NCBI RefSeq assembly: GCF_042956465.1
Contig: NZ_JBIBGL010000018.1
Coordinates: 62,001-126,000, forward strand
DNA from: Embleya sp042956465
GTDB taxonomy: Bacteria; Actinomycetota; Actinomycetes; Streptomycetales; Streptomycetaceae
Direction: 5' to 3'
Length of the DNA: 64,000 nucleotides
Part shown: positions 35,158 to 43,352 of the stretch, piece after piece
Position numbering within the stretch: the stretch's first letter is position 1
Layout of the letters: each line of letters opens with the position of its first letter
The notes under the pieces: model-generated
The model's database searches: none
What the model was told of the DNA's origin: nothing
Seen by the model: the letters and a program-made list of their open reading frames with translations, nothing else
Made by a program: the position numbers and the translations under genes

Positions 35158-35793
35158 GTGTCCTTGCAGGTCCTGGCGGAGAGTACCGACGACAACCTCG
35201 ACATCGAGGTCCTGCGTGACGTCAACGGGCTCACCGAACACACCTCATGGGCACACGGGGGCATGGAGTTCATGGGCGAGTACGGCATGTTCGCCGTACT
35301 CGCCGTACTCGCCCTGCTCGCGTGGTGGCGGGCCCGGAGTCGAGCCGACCACACCGCGGCCATGGCCGGCCTCGTGTGGGCCCCGCTCGCGGCCCTGGTC
35401 GCGGAGTTGGCGAACGCGCCGCTGCGCGACTTCGTGGATCGGCCGCGTCCGTTCCTGAGCCACGACGGGCTGCACGTGCTCGTCGAGGGCAAGACCGATC
35501 CGTCCTTCGCCTCCGACCATGCGCTGACCACGATGGCGCTGGCGGTGGGGATCCTGCTGGTGGACCGCCGGATCGGGATCCTGGCGGTGCTCGCGTCGGT
35601 GTTCACCGGCTTCGCCCGGTTGTACGTGGGCGTGCACTATCCGACCGACGTGCTCGCCGGATTCGCGCTCGGCGCACTGGTGGCGCTGGTCGGGTCGATG
35701 TTCATGGGCCGAGTCCTGGAACCGGTGGTGCGGCTGGTCGAACGCGGGCCGCTGCGTCCGCTGGTCACGGCCGAGCCGCGCCCGGCCGGATGA
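35158..35793 (+). CDS. PAP2-family membrane phosphatase
   Basis: A 211-residue membrane protein with the three PAP2 motifs: DFVDRPRP, PSFASDH and FARLYVGVHYPTDV. These give the catalytic His pair and the Arg/Lys phosphate site. Family members remove phosphate from lipid phosphates such as undecaprenyl diphosphate or phosphatidylglycerol phosphate. GTG 35158 has AAGGGG nine bases upstream. It follows the exporter by 84 nt. Recycling of the carrier lipid, or trimming of a phosphate-bearing product of the CDP-alcohol transferases, are both possible. Confidence 0.85.
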   Translation: MSLQVLAESTDDNLDIEVLRDVNGLTEHTSWAHGGMEFMGEYGMFAVLAVLALLAWWRARSRADHTAAMAGLVWAPLAALVAELANAPLRDFVDRPRPFLSHDGLHVLVEGKTDPSFASDHALTTMALAVGILLVDRRIGILAVLASVFTGFARLYVGVHYPTDVLAGFALGALVALVGSMFMGRVLEPVVRLVERGPLRPLVTAEPRPAG

Positions 35794-35821
35794 CGGCGGC
35801 GTGGCCGAGGGGGCGGACACG

Positions 35822-36550
35822 ATGGGGACGGACACCGAGGGCGGCCGGGACGCAGCCCGCCTGGGCGAACGGCTGAGCCTGCGCGAGCAGGTCGCGCGCG
35901 CGATCCGGGCCGCCCTGGTGGCGGGCCGGATGCAGCCCGGGGTGGTCTACTCGGCGCCCGCCCTGGCCACCCGATTCGGGGTGTCCGCGACGCCGGTCCG
36001 CGAGGCACTGCTCGATCTGGCCAAGGACGGTCTGGTCGAGCCGGTCCGCAACAAGGGCTTTCGGGTCCGCAGCATGTCCGCCGCCGACCTGGACGACATC
36101 CACGACCTGCGTGAACTCCTGGAGATACCGATCGTCGGCCGGCTCGCCGAAAACGGCTGCGCGCCCGCGCTGCCGGCCCTGCGGGCGCTGGTCGACGAAC
36201 TCGCCGACGCGGCCGAGCGCGTGGACGCGCCGGCCTACGTGGACGCCGACGATCGTTTCCACGCCCACCTGCTCGGTCTGGCGGGCAACGCGCGTCTGGT
36301 CAGGATGGTCGCCGAACTGCGGGCCCAGGCCCGGTTGTACGGTCCGCGTCCGCCGGCCGATCCGGCCGACCGGAGCCTGATCGCCGCCGAGCACCACCGG
36401 TTGCTCGACCTGATCGAGGCCGGTGATCGGGCCGGTGCCGAGGAGTTGACCCGGCGGCACCTGGCCTGGTCGCGCCGCCCGGCCCCGGACGCGCCGCCCG
36501 CGTCCGCCGACCCGCCGTTCCCCGATGCGTCGTCCCTCGAACGGCCGTAA
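35822..36550 (+). CDS. GntR family regulator, FadR/FCD subgroup
   Basis: A 242-residue DNA-binding regulator. The winged helix (about residues 15-80) has LREQVARAIRAALVAGRMQPG and FGVSATPVREALLDLAKDGLV; the C-terminal helical FCD ligand domain has DDIHDLRELLEIP, DDRFHAHLLGLAGN and EHHRLLDLIEAGD. The FCD ligand is normally a small organic acid held through a metal. ATG 35822 with GAGGGGG nine bases before is preferred over GTG 35801. It follows the PAP2 gene closely, but its target is unknown and need not be local. Confidence 0.88.
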   Translation: MGTDTEGGRDAARLGERLSLREQVARAIRAALVAGRMQPGVVYSAPALATRFGVSATPVREALLDLAKDGLVEPVRNKGFRVRSMSAADLDDIHDLRELLEIPIVGRLAENGCAPALPALRALVDELADAAERVDAPAYVDADDRFHAHLLGLAGNARLVRMVAELRAQARLYGPRPPADPADRSLIAAEHHRLLDLIEAGDRAGAEELTRRHLAWSRRPAPDAPPASADPPFPDASSLERP

Positions 36551-36639
36551 CCCGGCGTCGCCTCGCTCGTTGTCCCGTCGAGCCGCCGCCGCGTGGCCGG
36601 CCGTCACGCGAGGATTCCGAGCATCCGGGAGAACCCCAC

Positions 36640-37512
36640 ATGTTGGTCCGCACCGCGCTCACGGGTGTCTGCTGCGCCCTCCTCCTGGCCGGGGCCACCG
36701 GCTGTCAGGGTGACGACGTGCAACCTCAGGGAGCGCAGGCCAAGGGCAGTAGCGGGGCCGCGAACGGTCCGTCCGAGGCGGTCCTGGCGGTCCGCAAGGC
36801 GGCCGATGTCACCACCGGCGCGAAGAGTTCGCGCACCCGCACCACGATGACCATGCAAAACGCCGACCGGGTGGTCAAGCTCACCGGGCAGGGCATGTTC
36901 GACTACGTCCGGCACATCGGCTCGCTCACCGTGGACGCGCCCAAGGAGTCGGGCATCGCCGGCCCGCTCCAGGAGATCCTCACCCCCGACGCGCTCTACA
37001 TGAAGAACGGGTCGCCGGGCGTGCCCAAGGACAAGTGGGTGCGGCTGGCGATCGACGGGCTGGCCGACGGCAATCTGGTCAGCGGCGGTGCCACCGACCC
37101 CGGGACGTCCTTCGAGATACTGCGCGGGGTCAACGACGACGTGGTGCTCGTGGGCACCGAGAAGCTCGGCCCGGACACCGTGCGGCACTACCGGGGCACC
37201 CTCGACATCCGCAAGGCGCACGATCTGACCGCGCCGGAGGTGCGCGGCCCGCTGGCCGCCGCGCTCAAGACCTTCGACGGCGCGCCGATCCCGTTCGACG
37301 CCTACCTCGACGACGCGGGTCGGCTGCGCAAGGTCGAGGAGTCGTTCGCGTTCGTGATGGGCCCGGACCAGGGCAAGACGCCGCCGTCCGCGAAGGTGCT
37401 CTCCGCGGCGGAGTTGTACGACTTCGGCGTGGTGGTCGACGTCAAGCCGCCCGAGGCCAAGGATCTGTACGTCGCGCCGAACCCGTCCCGCACACCGGCG
37501 GGACGCGGCTGA
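36640..37512 (+). CDS. putative lipoprotein, LppX/LprG-like
   Basis: A 290-residue exported lipoprotein. The signal ends in the lipobox LAGATGC with Cys23 as the lipidation site. The mature part has the repeated beta strands and spacing (RTTMTMQNADRVVKLTGQG, HYRGTLDI, PFDAYLDDAGRLRKVE) of the LppX/LprAFG-like half-barrel that in mycobacteria binds lipids on the way to the outer surface. The match is by pattern only. It stands between the GntR gene and a short gene, on the same strand. Confidence 0.72.
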   Translation: MLVRTALTGVCCALLLAGATGCQGDDVQPQGAQAKGSSGAANGPSEAVLAVRKAADVTTGAKSSRTRTTMTMQNADRVVKLTGQGMFDYVRHIGSLTVDAPKESGIAGPLQEILTPDALYMKNGSPGVPKDKWVRLAIDGLADGNLVSGGATDPGTSFEILRGVNDDVVLVGTEKLGPDTVRHYRGTLDIRKAHDLTAPEVRGPLAAALKTFDGAPIPFDAYLDDAGRLRKVEESFAFVMGPDQGKTPPSAKVLSAAELYDFGVVVDVKPPEAKDLYVAPNPSRTPAGRG

Positions 37513-37639
37513 GCCACTCGCGCGGAGTCGTTCCGGGCGGTCCCCATATGACCCAGGCGTGCCATGTCGGCCCCGCGGAGCCGCCCGTACGCTGGATGGG
37601 CCGAGGCCCGTCCGGGGTGCGCACGAGGAGGTGATGTGG

Positions 37640-37876
37640 GTGTCACGGTTCTCCGATCGCGGTGTACACGACCATGTCGTCCTCGACGAGATCGAGCTCT
37701 ACGGCGACCTGATGATCGCGGCGTCGGCGAGCGAGGGTCCGCTCACACAGGCCCAGATCGACGCGGTGCTCGGGCTCGCCGGCGGCTGGGGGACGGCGAC
37801 CCACACCCGGGCCGGCCCCCGTCGCCGCGGCCTCAGGAGCGCACCAGGCGTGCGATCGCCTGGGACGCCTCCTTGA
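37640..37876 (+). CDS. small conserved-type protein of unknown function
   Basis: A short protein of about 78 residues with an acidic helical core (VVLDEIELYGDLMIAAS and TQAQIDAVLGL). The start GTG 37640 lies nine bases after GAGGAG; ATG 37634 would be too close to that site. Similar short proteins sit beside csoR in streptomycetes, by memory. Its last 44 nt overlap the end of the leftward csoR gene, and the Arg/Pro-rich tail looks like read-through of csoR antisense sequence. Function unknown. Confidence 0.6.
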   Translation: MSRFSDRGVHDHVVLDEIELYGDLMIAASASEGPLTQAQIDAVLGLAGGWGTATHTRAGPRRRGLRSAPGVRSPGTPP

Positions 37877-38171
37877 CCTTTTCATCCGCTTCCGGGCCGC
37901 CCTTTTCCACCGCGTTCGCGACGCAGTGCGCCAGATGTTCCTCCAGCAGGCTGAGCGCGAACGATTGCAGTGCCTTGGTCGCCGCGGAGACCTGCGTCAG
38001 GATGTCGATGCAGTATTCGTCCTCGGAGACCATCCGCTGCAACCCGCGGATCTGCCCCTCGGCACGGCGCAGCCGCTTGAGGTGCTCGTCCTTGCGCCCG
38101 CTGTAGCCGTGCCCGTGCCCCGAAGCGCCGGGCGTCGCCGTCGTTTCCGGCGTCTGCGGATCCTGTTCCAC
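37833..38171 (-). CDS. csoR: CsoR-type copper-sensing repressor
   Basis: About 112 residues, all-helical CsoR/RcnR family. The Cu(I) ligands are present: Cys in DEYCIDILTQ, and His and Cys of the HxxxC in EEHLAHC. RRAEGQIRGLQRMV is the DNA-contact helix. The unusual His-Gly-rich N-terminal tail GASGHGHGYSG might also touch metal. GTG 38171, with GGGAGA upstream, is preferred over ATG 38213, which has no ribosome site. Apo-CsoR represses and releases DNA on binding Cu(I). An operator-like palindrome lies upstream of its own start, so it is probably autoregulated. Confidence 0.88.
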   Translation of the reverse strand: MEQDPQTPETTATPGASGHGHGYSGRKDEHLKRLRRAEGQIRGLQRMVSEDEYCIDILTQVSAATKALQSFALSLLEEHLAHCVANAVEKGGPEADEKVKEASQAIARLVRS

Positions 38172-38246
38172 CGTCGTCTCCCGTGTCTCTGCGGCCGTTC
38201 CCCACGTGTCCATGGCCCGATCGGGTGACCGTCCATGACCCGAATT

Positions 38247-38261
38247 TACCCCCGGGGGGTA
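38247..38261. promoter_or_regulatory. CsoR operator-like palindrome
   Basis: TACCCCC followed by GGGGGGTA, a nearly perfect inverted repeat of the C-tract/G-tract type bound by CsoR-family regulators. It is 75 nt before the chosen csoR start and flanked by AT-rich bases (AATT, TATAT). Confidence 0.75.
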
Positions 38262-38297
38262 TATCGGGCAAGCATTCCGATCACCGGCCGACGGCAT

Positions 38298-38607
38298 CGG
38301 GCGAACGCGCCCGCCGCGGGCGCGGACATCCCGACCGGTTCCCGGATCTCGTCGTGTGATGTGGGCGACATGGATCGAGCGTAGGGCGCACTGTCACTCG
38401 AATGCCGCCCTGGCCCATACTCTGGCCGTGTGACGGGCGTCCTAGGCGGCGGAACGGGTGCTTCCGCATGCCCGTTCGTCGCTGTGAGCGCGCGTCTCGT
38501 TACCGCCGGGTACGGTCGCGGTTCGCGTCGACTCCCCGGTTTGCGTGCAGGACCGCCGGAGCGCCTAGCATCGACGCCGACCACTTTCATTATCCCGGAG
38601 ACCTCCA
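38298..38607. other. divergent region between csoR and DUF47
   Basis: No gene is supported here. It contains upstream DNA of csoR at the left and the promoter-like pair listed at 38541-38571 at the right. Confidence 0.5.
38541..38571 (+). promoter_or_regulatory. possible promoter of DUF47-pit
   Basis: TTGCGT at 38541-38546 and TAGCAT at 38566-38571, 19-nt spacer, 36 nt before the GTG start of the DUF47 gene. No PHO box was seen nearby. Confidence 0.35.
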
Positions 38608-39228
38608 GTGCGATTGCGTCTGACCCCCAGGGAGACGAGCTTCTACGACATGTTCGCCGCAGCGGCGAGCAACCTGGTCACCGCATCCAAGCTCCTGACG
38701 GAGTTGCTCGGCGCAGAGGTCTCCGCTCGTCCGGAGATCGCCGAACGGATGCGCGCGGCCGAGCATGCCGGTGACGACACCACGCATGCGATCATGCGCC
38801 AGCTCAACGCCTCCTTCATCACCCCGTTCGACCGCGAGGACATCTACGCCCTCGCCTCGCAACTGGACGATGTCATGGACTACATGGAAGAGGCCGTCGA
38901 CCTGGTCGTGCTGTATCAGCTCGACGAACTCCCTCCGCAGGTCGCGGATCAGATCGAGGTGCTGGTCCGGGCCTCGGAACTGACCGCCGAGGCGATGCCC
39001 CGGCTGCGCACGATGAAGGACCTGACCGAGTACTGGATCGAGATCAACCGACTCGAGAACCAGGCCGACCAGATCCACCGCAAGCTTTTGGCCCATCTGT
39101 TCAGTGGTGCCTACGACGCGTTGACCGTGCTCAAGCTCAAGGGCATCGTCGACGTGCTCGAAGAGGCCGCCGACGGGTTCGAGCACGTGGCGAACACGGT
39201 CGAGACGATCGCCGTCAAGGAGTCCTGA
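38608..39228 (+). CDS. DUF47 / PhoU-like Pit accessory protein
   Basis: A 206-residue all-helical protein of the DUF47 (PhoU-like) family: FYDMFAAAASNLVTASKLL, EHAGDDTTHAIMRQLN, FITPFDREDIYALASQLDDVMDYMEEA and the second metal-binding helix EINRLENQADQIHRKLL. The repeated E/DxxxD clusters bind metal ions in PhoU proteins. The gene is almost always next to pit, as here, with a 4-nt gap, and is thought to control phosphate flux through Pit. GTG 38608 is the start. Confidence 0.93.
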   Translation: MRLRLTPRETSFYDMFAAAASNLVTASKLLTELLGAEVSARPEIAERMRAAEHAGDDTTHAIMRQLNASFITPFDREDIYALASQLDDVMDYMEEAVDLVVLYQLDELPPQVADQIEVLVRASELTAEAMPRLRTMKDLTEYWIEINRLENQADQIHRKLLAHLFSGAYDALTVLKLKGIVDVLEEAADGFEHVANTVETIAVKES

Positions 39229-39232
39229 CCCA

Positions 39233-40228
39233 GTGGAACTCACTGGTCTGATCATCGTCATCGGCGTCGCGCTCTTCTTCACCTACACCAACGGCTTCCA
39301 CGACTCGGCCAACGCCATCGCGACCTCGGTGTCCACCCGGGCACTGACCCCGCGAGCGGCGCTGGCCATGGCCGCGGTGATGAACCTCGCGGGCGCCTTC
39401 CTCGGCGAAGGCGTCGCCAAGACCGTCAGCGAAGGGCTGATCGCCACCCCCGAAGGCCATCAAGGTCTGGTCATCCTGTTCGCGGCGCTGGTCGGCGCGA
39501 TCTTCTGGAACCTGCTGACCTGGTACTTCGGCCTGCCCTCGTCCTCGTCGCACGCGCTGTTCGGTGGCCTGGTCGGCGCCGCGCTCGCGGGCTCCAGCAC
39601 CGTCTACTGGAGCGGTGTCCTCGACAAAGTCGTCATCCCGATGTTCGTGTCGCCGGTGGTCGGCCTGGTCGCCGGCTACCTGGTGATGGTCGGGATCATC
39701 TGGTTGTTCCGTAAGTCCAATCCGCACAAGGCCAAGCGCGGTTTCCGGCTGGCGCAGACCGTCTCCGCGGCCGGCATGGCGCTCGGGCACGGTATCCAGG
39801 ACGCCCAGAAGACGATGGGCATCGTGGTGATGGCGCTGGTGATCAGCGGTCATCAGCAGGGCGACAGCATTCCGGTGTGGGTCAAGCTCGCGTGCGCCGT
39901 CACGCTGTCGCTGGGCACCTACGCGGGCGGGTGGCGGATCATGCGCACGCTCGGCCGCAAGATCATCGAGCTGGACCCGCCGCAGGGCTTCGCGGCCGAG
40001 ACCACGGCCGCCTCGATCCTGTACACCACGGCCTACGTCTTCAAGGCGCCGATCTCCACCACGCACATCATCACCTCGGCGATCATGGGCGTGGGCGCGA
40101 CCAAGCGGGTCAAGGCGGTGCGCTGGGGCGTCGCCAAGAACATCCTGATCGGCTGGTTCACCACGATGCCGGCCGCCGGCCTGGTCGCGGCCTGTGTGTA
40201 CTGGATCACCCACCTGATCGTGGGCTGA
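39233..40228 (+). CDS. pit: PiT family low-affinity phosphate transporter
   Basis: A 331-residue, about 10-segment transporter. The two inverted PiT signature repeats are seen: FTYTNGFHDSANAIATSVST near the N terminus and TAYVFKAPISTTHIITSAIM near the C terminus, and GLPSSSSHALFGGLVGAAL in the middle. It imports metal-phosphate complexes with protons when phosphate is plentiful. GTG 39233 follows the DUF47 stop by 4 nt; the two genes form one unit ended by the hairpin at 40298. Confidence 0.95.
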   Translation: MELTGLIIVIGVALFFTYTNGFHDSANAIATSVSTRALTPRAALAMAAVMNLAGAFLGEGVAKTVSEGLIATPEGHQGLVILFAALVGAIFWNLLTWYFGLPSSSSHALFGGLVGAALAGSSTVYWSGVLDKVVIPMFVSPVVGLVAGYLVMVGIIWLFRKSNPHKAKRGFRLAQTVSAAGMALGHGIQDAQKTMGIVVMALVISGHQQGDSIPVWVKLACAVTLSLGTYAGGWRIMRTLGRKIIELDPPQGFAAETTAASILYTTAYVFKAPISTTHIITSAIMGVGATKRVKAVRWGVAKNILIGWFTTMPAAGLVAACVYWITHLIVG

Positions 40229-40297
40229 CCCACCGGCCGCGCGCCGCGTACGTAATGCAGGACGTACGGGGCACTCGGTCCACACGCGACATATCGC

Positions 40298-40337
40298 GCG
40301 AGAGGGCCCACACCCGTCCCGGTGTGGGCCCTCTCGC
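40298..40337. terminator. 17-bp perfect hairpin between pit and pstB
   Basis: Arms 40298-40314 and 40321-40337 pair perfectly over 17 bp with a 6-nt loop. It lies between the convergent ends of pit and the pst operon and probably serves both. Confidence 0.75.
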
Positions 40338-40371
40338 ATGTCCATTCGACCGTCCGTCGAAGCCTCGACCG

Positions 40372-41148
40372 TCAGCCGAACCGGCCGGCGATGTAGTCCG
40401 CCGTCGATTCCTCGGTGGGCGCCGAGAAGATCGTCTCGGTGTCGCCGATCTCCACCAGCCGACCGGGCTGACCCGGGCCGGCGAGGTTGAAGAACGCGGT
40501 CTTGTCCGAGACGCGCGCGGCCTGCTGCATGTTGTGGGTCACGATGACGATCGTGTACCGCTCCTTGAGCAGCGCGATCAGGTCCTCGATCGCGAGCGTG
40601 GAGATCGGGTCGAGCGCCGAGCACGGTTCGTCCATCAGCAGCACCTGCGGCTCGACGGCGATCGCCCGGGCGATGCACAGTCGCTGCTGCTGGCCGCCGG
40701 ACAGGCCCGCGCCGGGCTTGTTCAGCCGGTCCTTGACCTCGGTCCACAGGTTCGCGCCGCGCAGCGAACGCTCGACGATCGCGTCCAGGTCACCCTTGCG
40801 CTTGATCCCCGCGAGCTTGAGGCCGGCCGCGACGTTGTCGTAGATCGACATGGTCGGGAACGGGTTGGGCCGCTGGAAGACCATGCCGACCGTGCGGCGG
40901 ACCGCGACCGGGTCGATGTCGCTGCCGTACAGGTCCTGCCCGTCCAGCGCGACCGACCCGTCCACCGAGGCACCCGGGATCAGCTCGTGCATGCGGTTCA
41001 GGGTGCGGATGAAGGTGGACTTGCCACAGCCGGAGGGACCGATGAAGGCCGTGACCGAACGCGGCTCCATGGTCATCGAGATGTCCTCGACGGCCTTGTG
41101 CGAGCCGTAGTAGGCGTTGAGTCCGGAAACTTCGATGCGCTTGGTCAT
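40372..41148 (-). CDS. pstB: phosphate ABC transporter ATPase PstB
   Basis: A 258-residue ATPase with Walker A GPSGCGKST, the Pst-specific VFQRPNPFPTMSIYDNV, signature LSGGQQQRLCIARA, Walker B VLLMDEPCSALD and switch VTHNMQQAARVSD. It powers high-affinity phosphate uptake. ATG 41148 after AGGCAGG gives the usual family length; ATG 41217, which overlaps the pstA stop as ATGA, would add a Thr-rich 23-residue tail. It is the last gene of pstSCAB. Confidence 0.96.
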   Translation of the reverse strand: MTKRIEVSGLNAYYGSHKAVEDISMTMEPRSVTAFIGPSGCGKSTFIRTLNRMHELIPGASVDGSVALDGQDLYGSDIDPVAVRRTVGMVFQRPNPFPTMSIYDNVAAGLKLAGIKRKGDLDAIVERSLRGANLWTEVKDRLNKPGAGLSGGQQQRLCIARAIAVEPQVLLMDEPCSALDPISTLAIEDLIALLKERYTIVIVTHNMQQAARVSDKTAFFNLAGPGQPGRLVEIGDTETIFSAPTEESTADYIAGRFG

Positions 41149-41213
41149 TCCTGCCTCTGGATCGGTGCGGGTGTCGGTTCCGCGGTCGGCCGACCGGGTT
41201 GTCGTGGTGGCCG

Positions 41214-42323
41214 TCATCGGCCCGCCTTCGGTGCCTTCCAGCGGGCGATCAGCCGCGCCGCCAGGTTCAGGATCATCACGATGACGATCAGCGTGAGGGC
41301 CGCGGCCCAGGCCCGCTCCTCGGCGAATTGGTTGCCGGCGTGGTTCTGGTCGAACACGTACAGCGGCAGCGCCGATTGCCACCCCGAGAAGGGGTCGGTG
41401 TTGATCGACTGGGTGAGCCCGACCAGCAGCAGCAGCGGAGCGGTCTCGCCGATCACGCGGGCGATGGAGAGCATCACCCCGGTGACGATGCCGCCGAACG
41501 CGGTGGGCAGCACCACCTTGAGCACGGTGCGCCACTTGGGGATGCCCAGCGCCAGGCTGGCCTCGCGCAGCTCGTTCGGGACCAGCTTGAGCATCTCCTC
41601 GGCGGAGCGCACCACCGTCGGCAACATCAGGATCATCAACGCGAGCGAACCGGCGAAGCCGGACGCCTCGAAGCCCAGCATCATGATCCAGAAGGCGTAG
41701 ATGAACAGACCCGCGACGATCGACGGCAGACCGGTCATCACGTCCACGAAGAACGTCACCGTCTTGGCGAGGCGACCCCGCCCGTACTCGACCAGGTAGA
41801 TCGCGGTGAGCAGACCGATCGGGACCGCGATCAGGGCGGCCAGGCCGACCTGCTCCAGGGTGCCGATGATCGCGTGGTAGACGCCGCCGGTGTCGTCCCG
41901 GGCGCCCACGCCGCGCATCGAGTGGGACAGGAAGTACGGCGTGAGCTTGTCCACGCCGCGCTGGATGGTGTAGCCCAGCAGCGAGATCAGCGGCAGCACG
42001 GCCAGCACGAACGTGGTGGAGATCAGGCTGGTGGCGAACCGGTCCCGGGCCCGCCGGCTGTCCTCGAAGCGCCACGAGACGGCGGAGAGGGCGACGATGA
42101 AGGCCACCCCGGCGAGGAAGACCGCGAGTGCCCAGTTGTCCAGGGTCAGCTCGAACACGATCGTCAGCAGCACGCCGCCACCGGCGATCGCCCACGGCAC
42201 CTGACGCGGCAGGGTCCGACGGGTCAGCGACGCCGCACGCGGATCCGGCAGACCCGCGCGACCGGCCTCGACCGCGTCCGTACCGATGCCCGGGCGCTTG
42301 TCGCCCGTGTCCAGGACGGTCAT
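41214..42323 (-). CDS. pstA: phosphate ABC transporter permease PstA
   Basis: A 369-residue permease. It has a long N-terminal tail of about 55 residues before the first membrane segment, six or seven segments in total, and the EAA-type loop ELREASLALGIPKWRTVLKVVLP that contacts PstB. Its start overlaps the pstC stop as ATGA. It forms the membrane channel of the Pst system together with PstC. Confidence 0.95.
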   Translation of the reverse strand: MTVLDTGDKRPGIGTDAVEAGRAGLPDPRAASLTRRTLPRQVPWAIAGGGVLLTIVFELTLDNWALAVFLAGVAFIVALSAVSWRFEDSRRARDRFATSLISTTFVLAVLPLISLLGYTIQRGVDKLTPYFLSHSMRGVGARDDTGGVYHAIIGTLEQVGLAALIAVPIGLLTAIYLVEYGRGRLAKTVTFFVDVMTGLPSIVAGLFIYAFWIMMLGFEASGFAGSLALMILMLPTVVRSAEEMLKLVPNELREASLALGIPKWRTVLKVVLPTAFGGIVTGVMLSIARVIGETAPLLLLVGLTQSINTDPFSGWQSALPLYVFDQNHAGNQFAEERAWAAALTLIVIVMILNLAARLIARWKAPKAGR

Positions 42324-43315
42324 GAGTTCGCTCCAGAGAACGCCTTGCGCCGGTTGATGACGATTCGCGCGGCACCGTTGACGAGCAGCGTCATGATGAA
42401 CAGGACCAGGCCGGAGGCGATCAACGCGCCGCGGCCGATCTCGTTGGACTCGCCGAACTGGTTCGCGATGTTGGCCGCGATCGTGTTGTTGCCCGGGTCC
42501 AGGATGTGGATCGAGACGGTGAAGCTGGGGGAGAGCACCATCGCGACCGCGATGGTCTCGCCGACCGCGCGGCCGAGGCCGAGCATCGACGCGCTGATCA
42601 TGCCGGGCTTGCCGTAGGGCAGCACCGCGATCCGGATCATCTCCCAGCGGGTCGCGCCGAGCGCGAGCGCGGCCTCCTCGTGGGCGCGGGGCACCTGGAG
42701 GAAGACCTCACGGGTGACCGCCGCGATGATCGGCAGGATCATGATGGCCAGCACGATGCCGACGGTGAACAGCGTGCGCGCGGTGACGCCCGCCTGCTCC
42801 TTGTCGAACAGCGGGATCCAGCCGAGGTAGTCGGACAACCACGCGTGCAGGCCGAGCAGTTTGGGGGCCAGGAAGATGTAGCCCCACAGGCCGTAGACCA
42901 CGCTGGGCACCGCGGCCAGCAGGTCGACGATGTAGCCGAGCGTCTGGGCGATCCGCCGGGGAGCGTAGTGCGTGATGAACAGCGCCACCCCCACCGCGAC
43001 CGGCACCGCGATGAGCATCGCGATGGTGGCGCTGACAACCGTGCCGAACACGAGCGTGACGACACCGAACGCGGGCTTCGCCGTGTTCGGGTCCCAGCCC
43101 TGGTCGGTCAGGAAGCTGCCCTGGTTCTTCGACAGTGCGTCCGTCGCCTTGACCACGAGGAAGATCGCGATCGCGGCCATGATGGCGAGCAGGCTGATGC
43201 CGGCGCCGCGGGCGGCACCGGAGAAGATCCGGTCGCCTGGCCGAACCTTGGTGCGCTTGGCCGCGGGGGCCTTGCGCTCGGGTTCCGCCGGTGCGGTGGG
43301 AGTGGTGGTGGACAT
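42320..43315 (-). CDS. pstC: phosphate ABC transporter permease PstC
   Basis: A 331-residue permease with six segments and the coupling loop VPRAHEEAALALGATRWEMIRIAVLP. The region NPNTAKPAFGVVTLVFGTVVSA is typical of PstC. A charged N-terminal tail of about 35 residues (Pro/Lys-rich) precedes the first segment. It is 37 nt downstream of pstS and overlaps pstA by 4 nt. Confidence 0.95.
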   Translation of the reverse strand: MSTTTPTAPAEPERKAPAAKRTKVRPGDRIFSGAARGAGISLLAIMAAIAIFLVVKATDALSKNQGSFLTDQGWDPNTAKPAFGVVTLVFGTVVSATIAMLIAVPVAVGVALFITHYAPRRIAQTLGYIVDLLAAVPSVVYGLWGYIFLAPKLLGLHAWLSDYLGWIPLFDKEQAGVTARTLFTVGIVLAIMILPIIAAVTREVFLQVPRAHEEAALALGATRWEMIRIAVLPYGKPGMISASMLGLGRAVGETIAVAMVLSPSFTVSIHILDPGNNTIAANIANQFGESNEIGRGALIASGLVLFIMTLLVNGAARIVINRRKAFSGANS

Positions 43316-43352
43316 CTCTCTCCGTACGAGTCGGTCGCTCAGCGGGCTCGGA

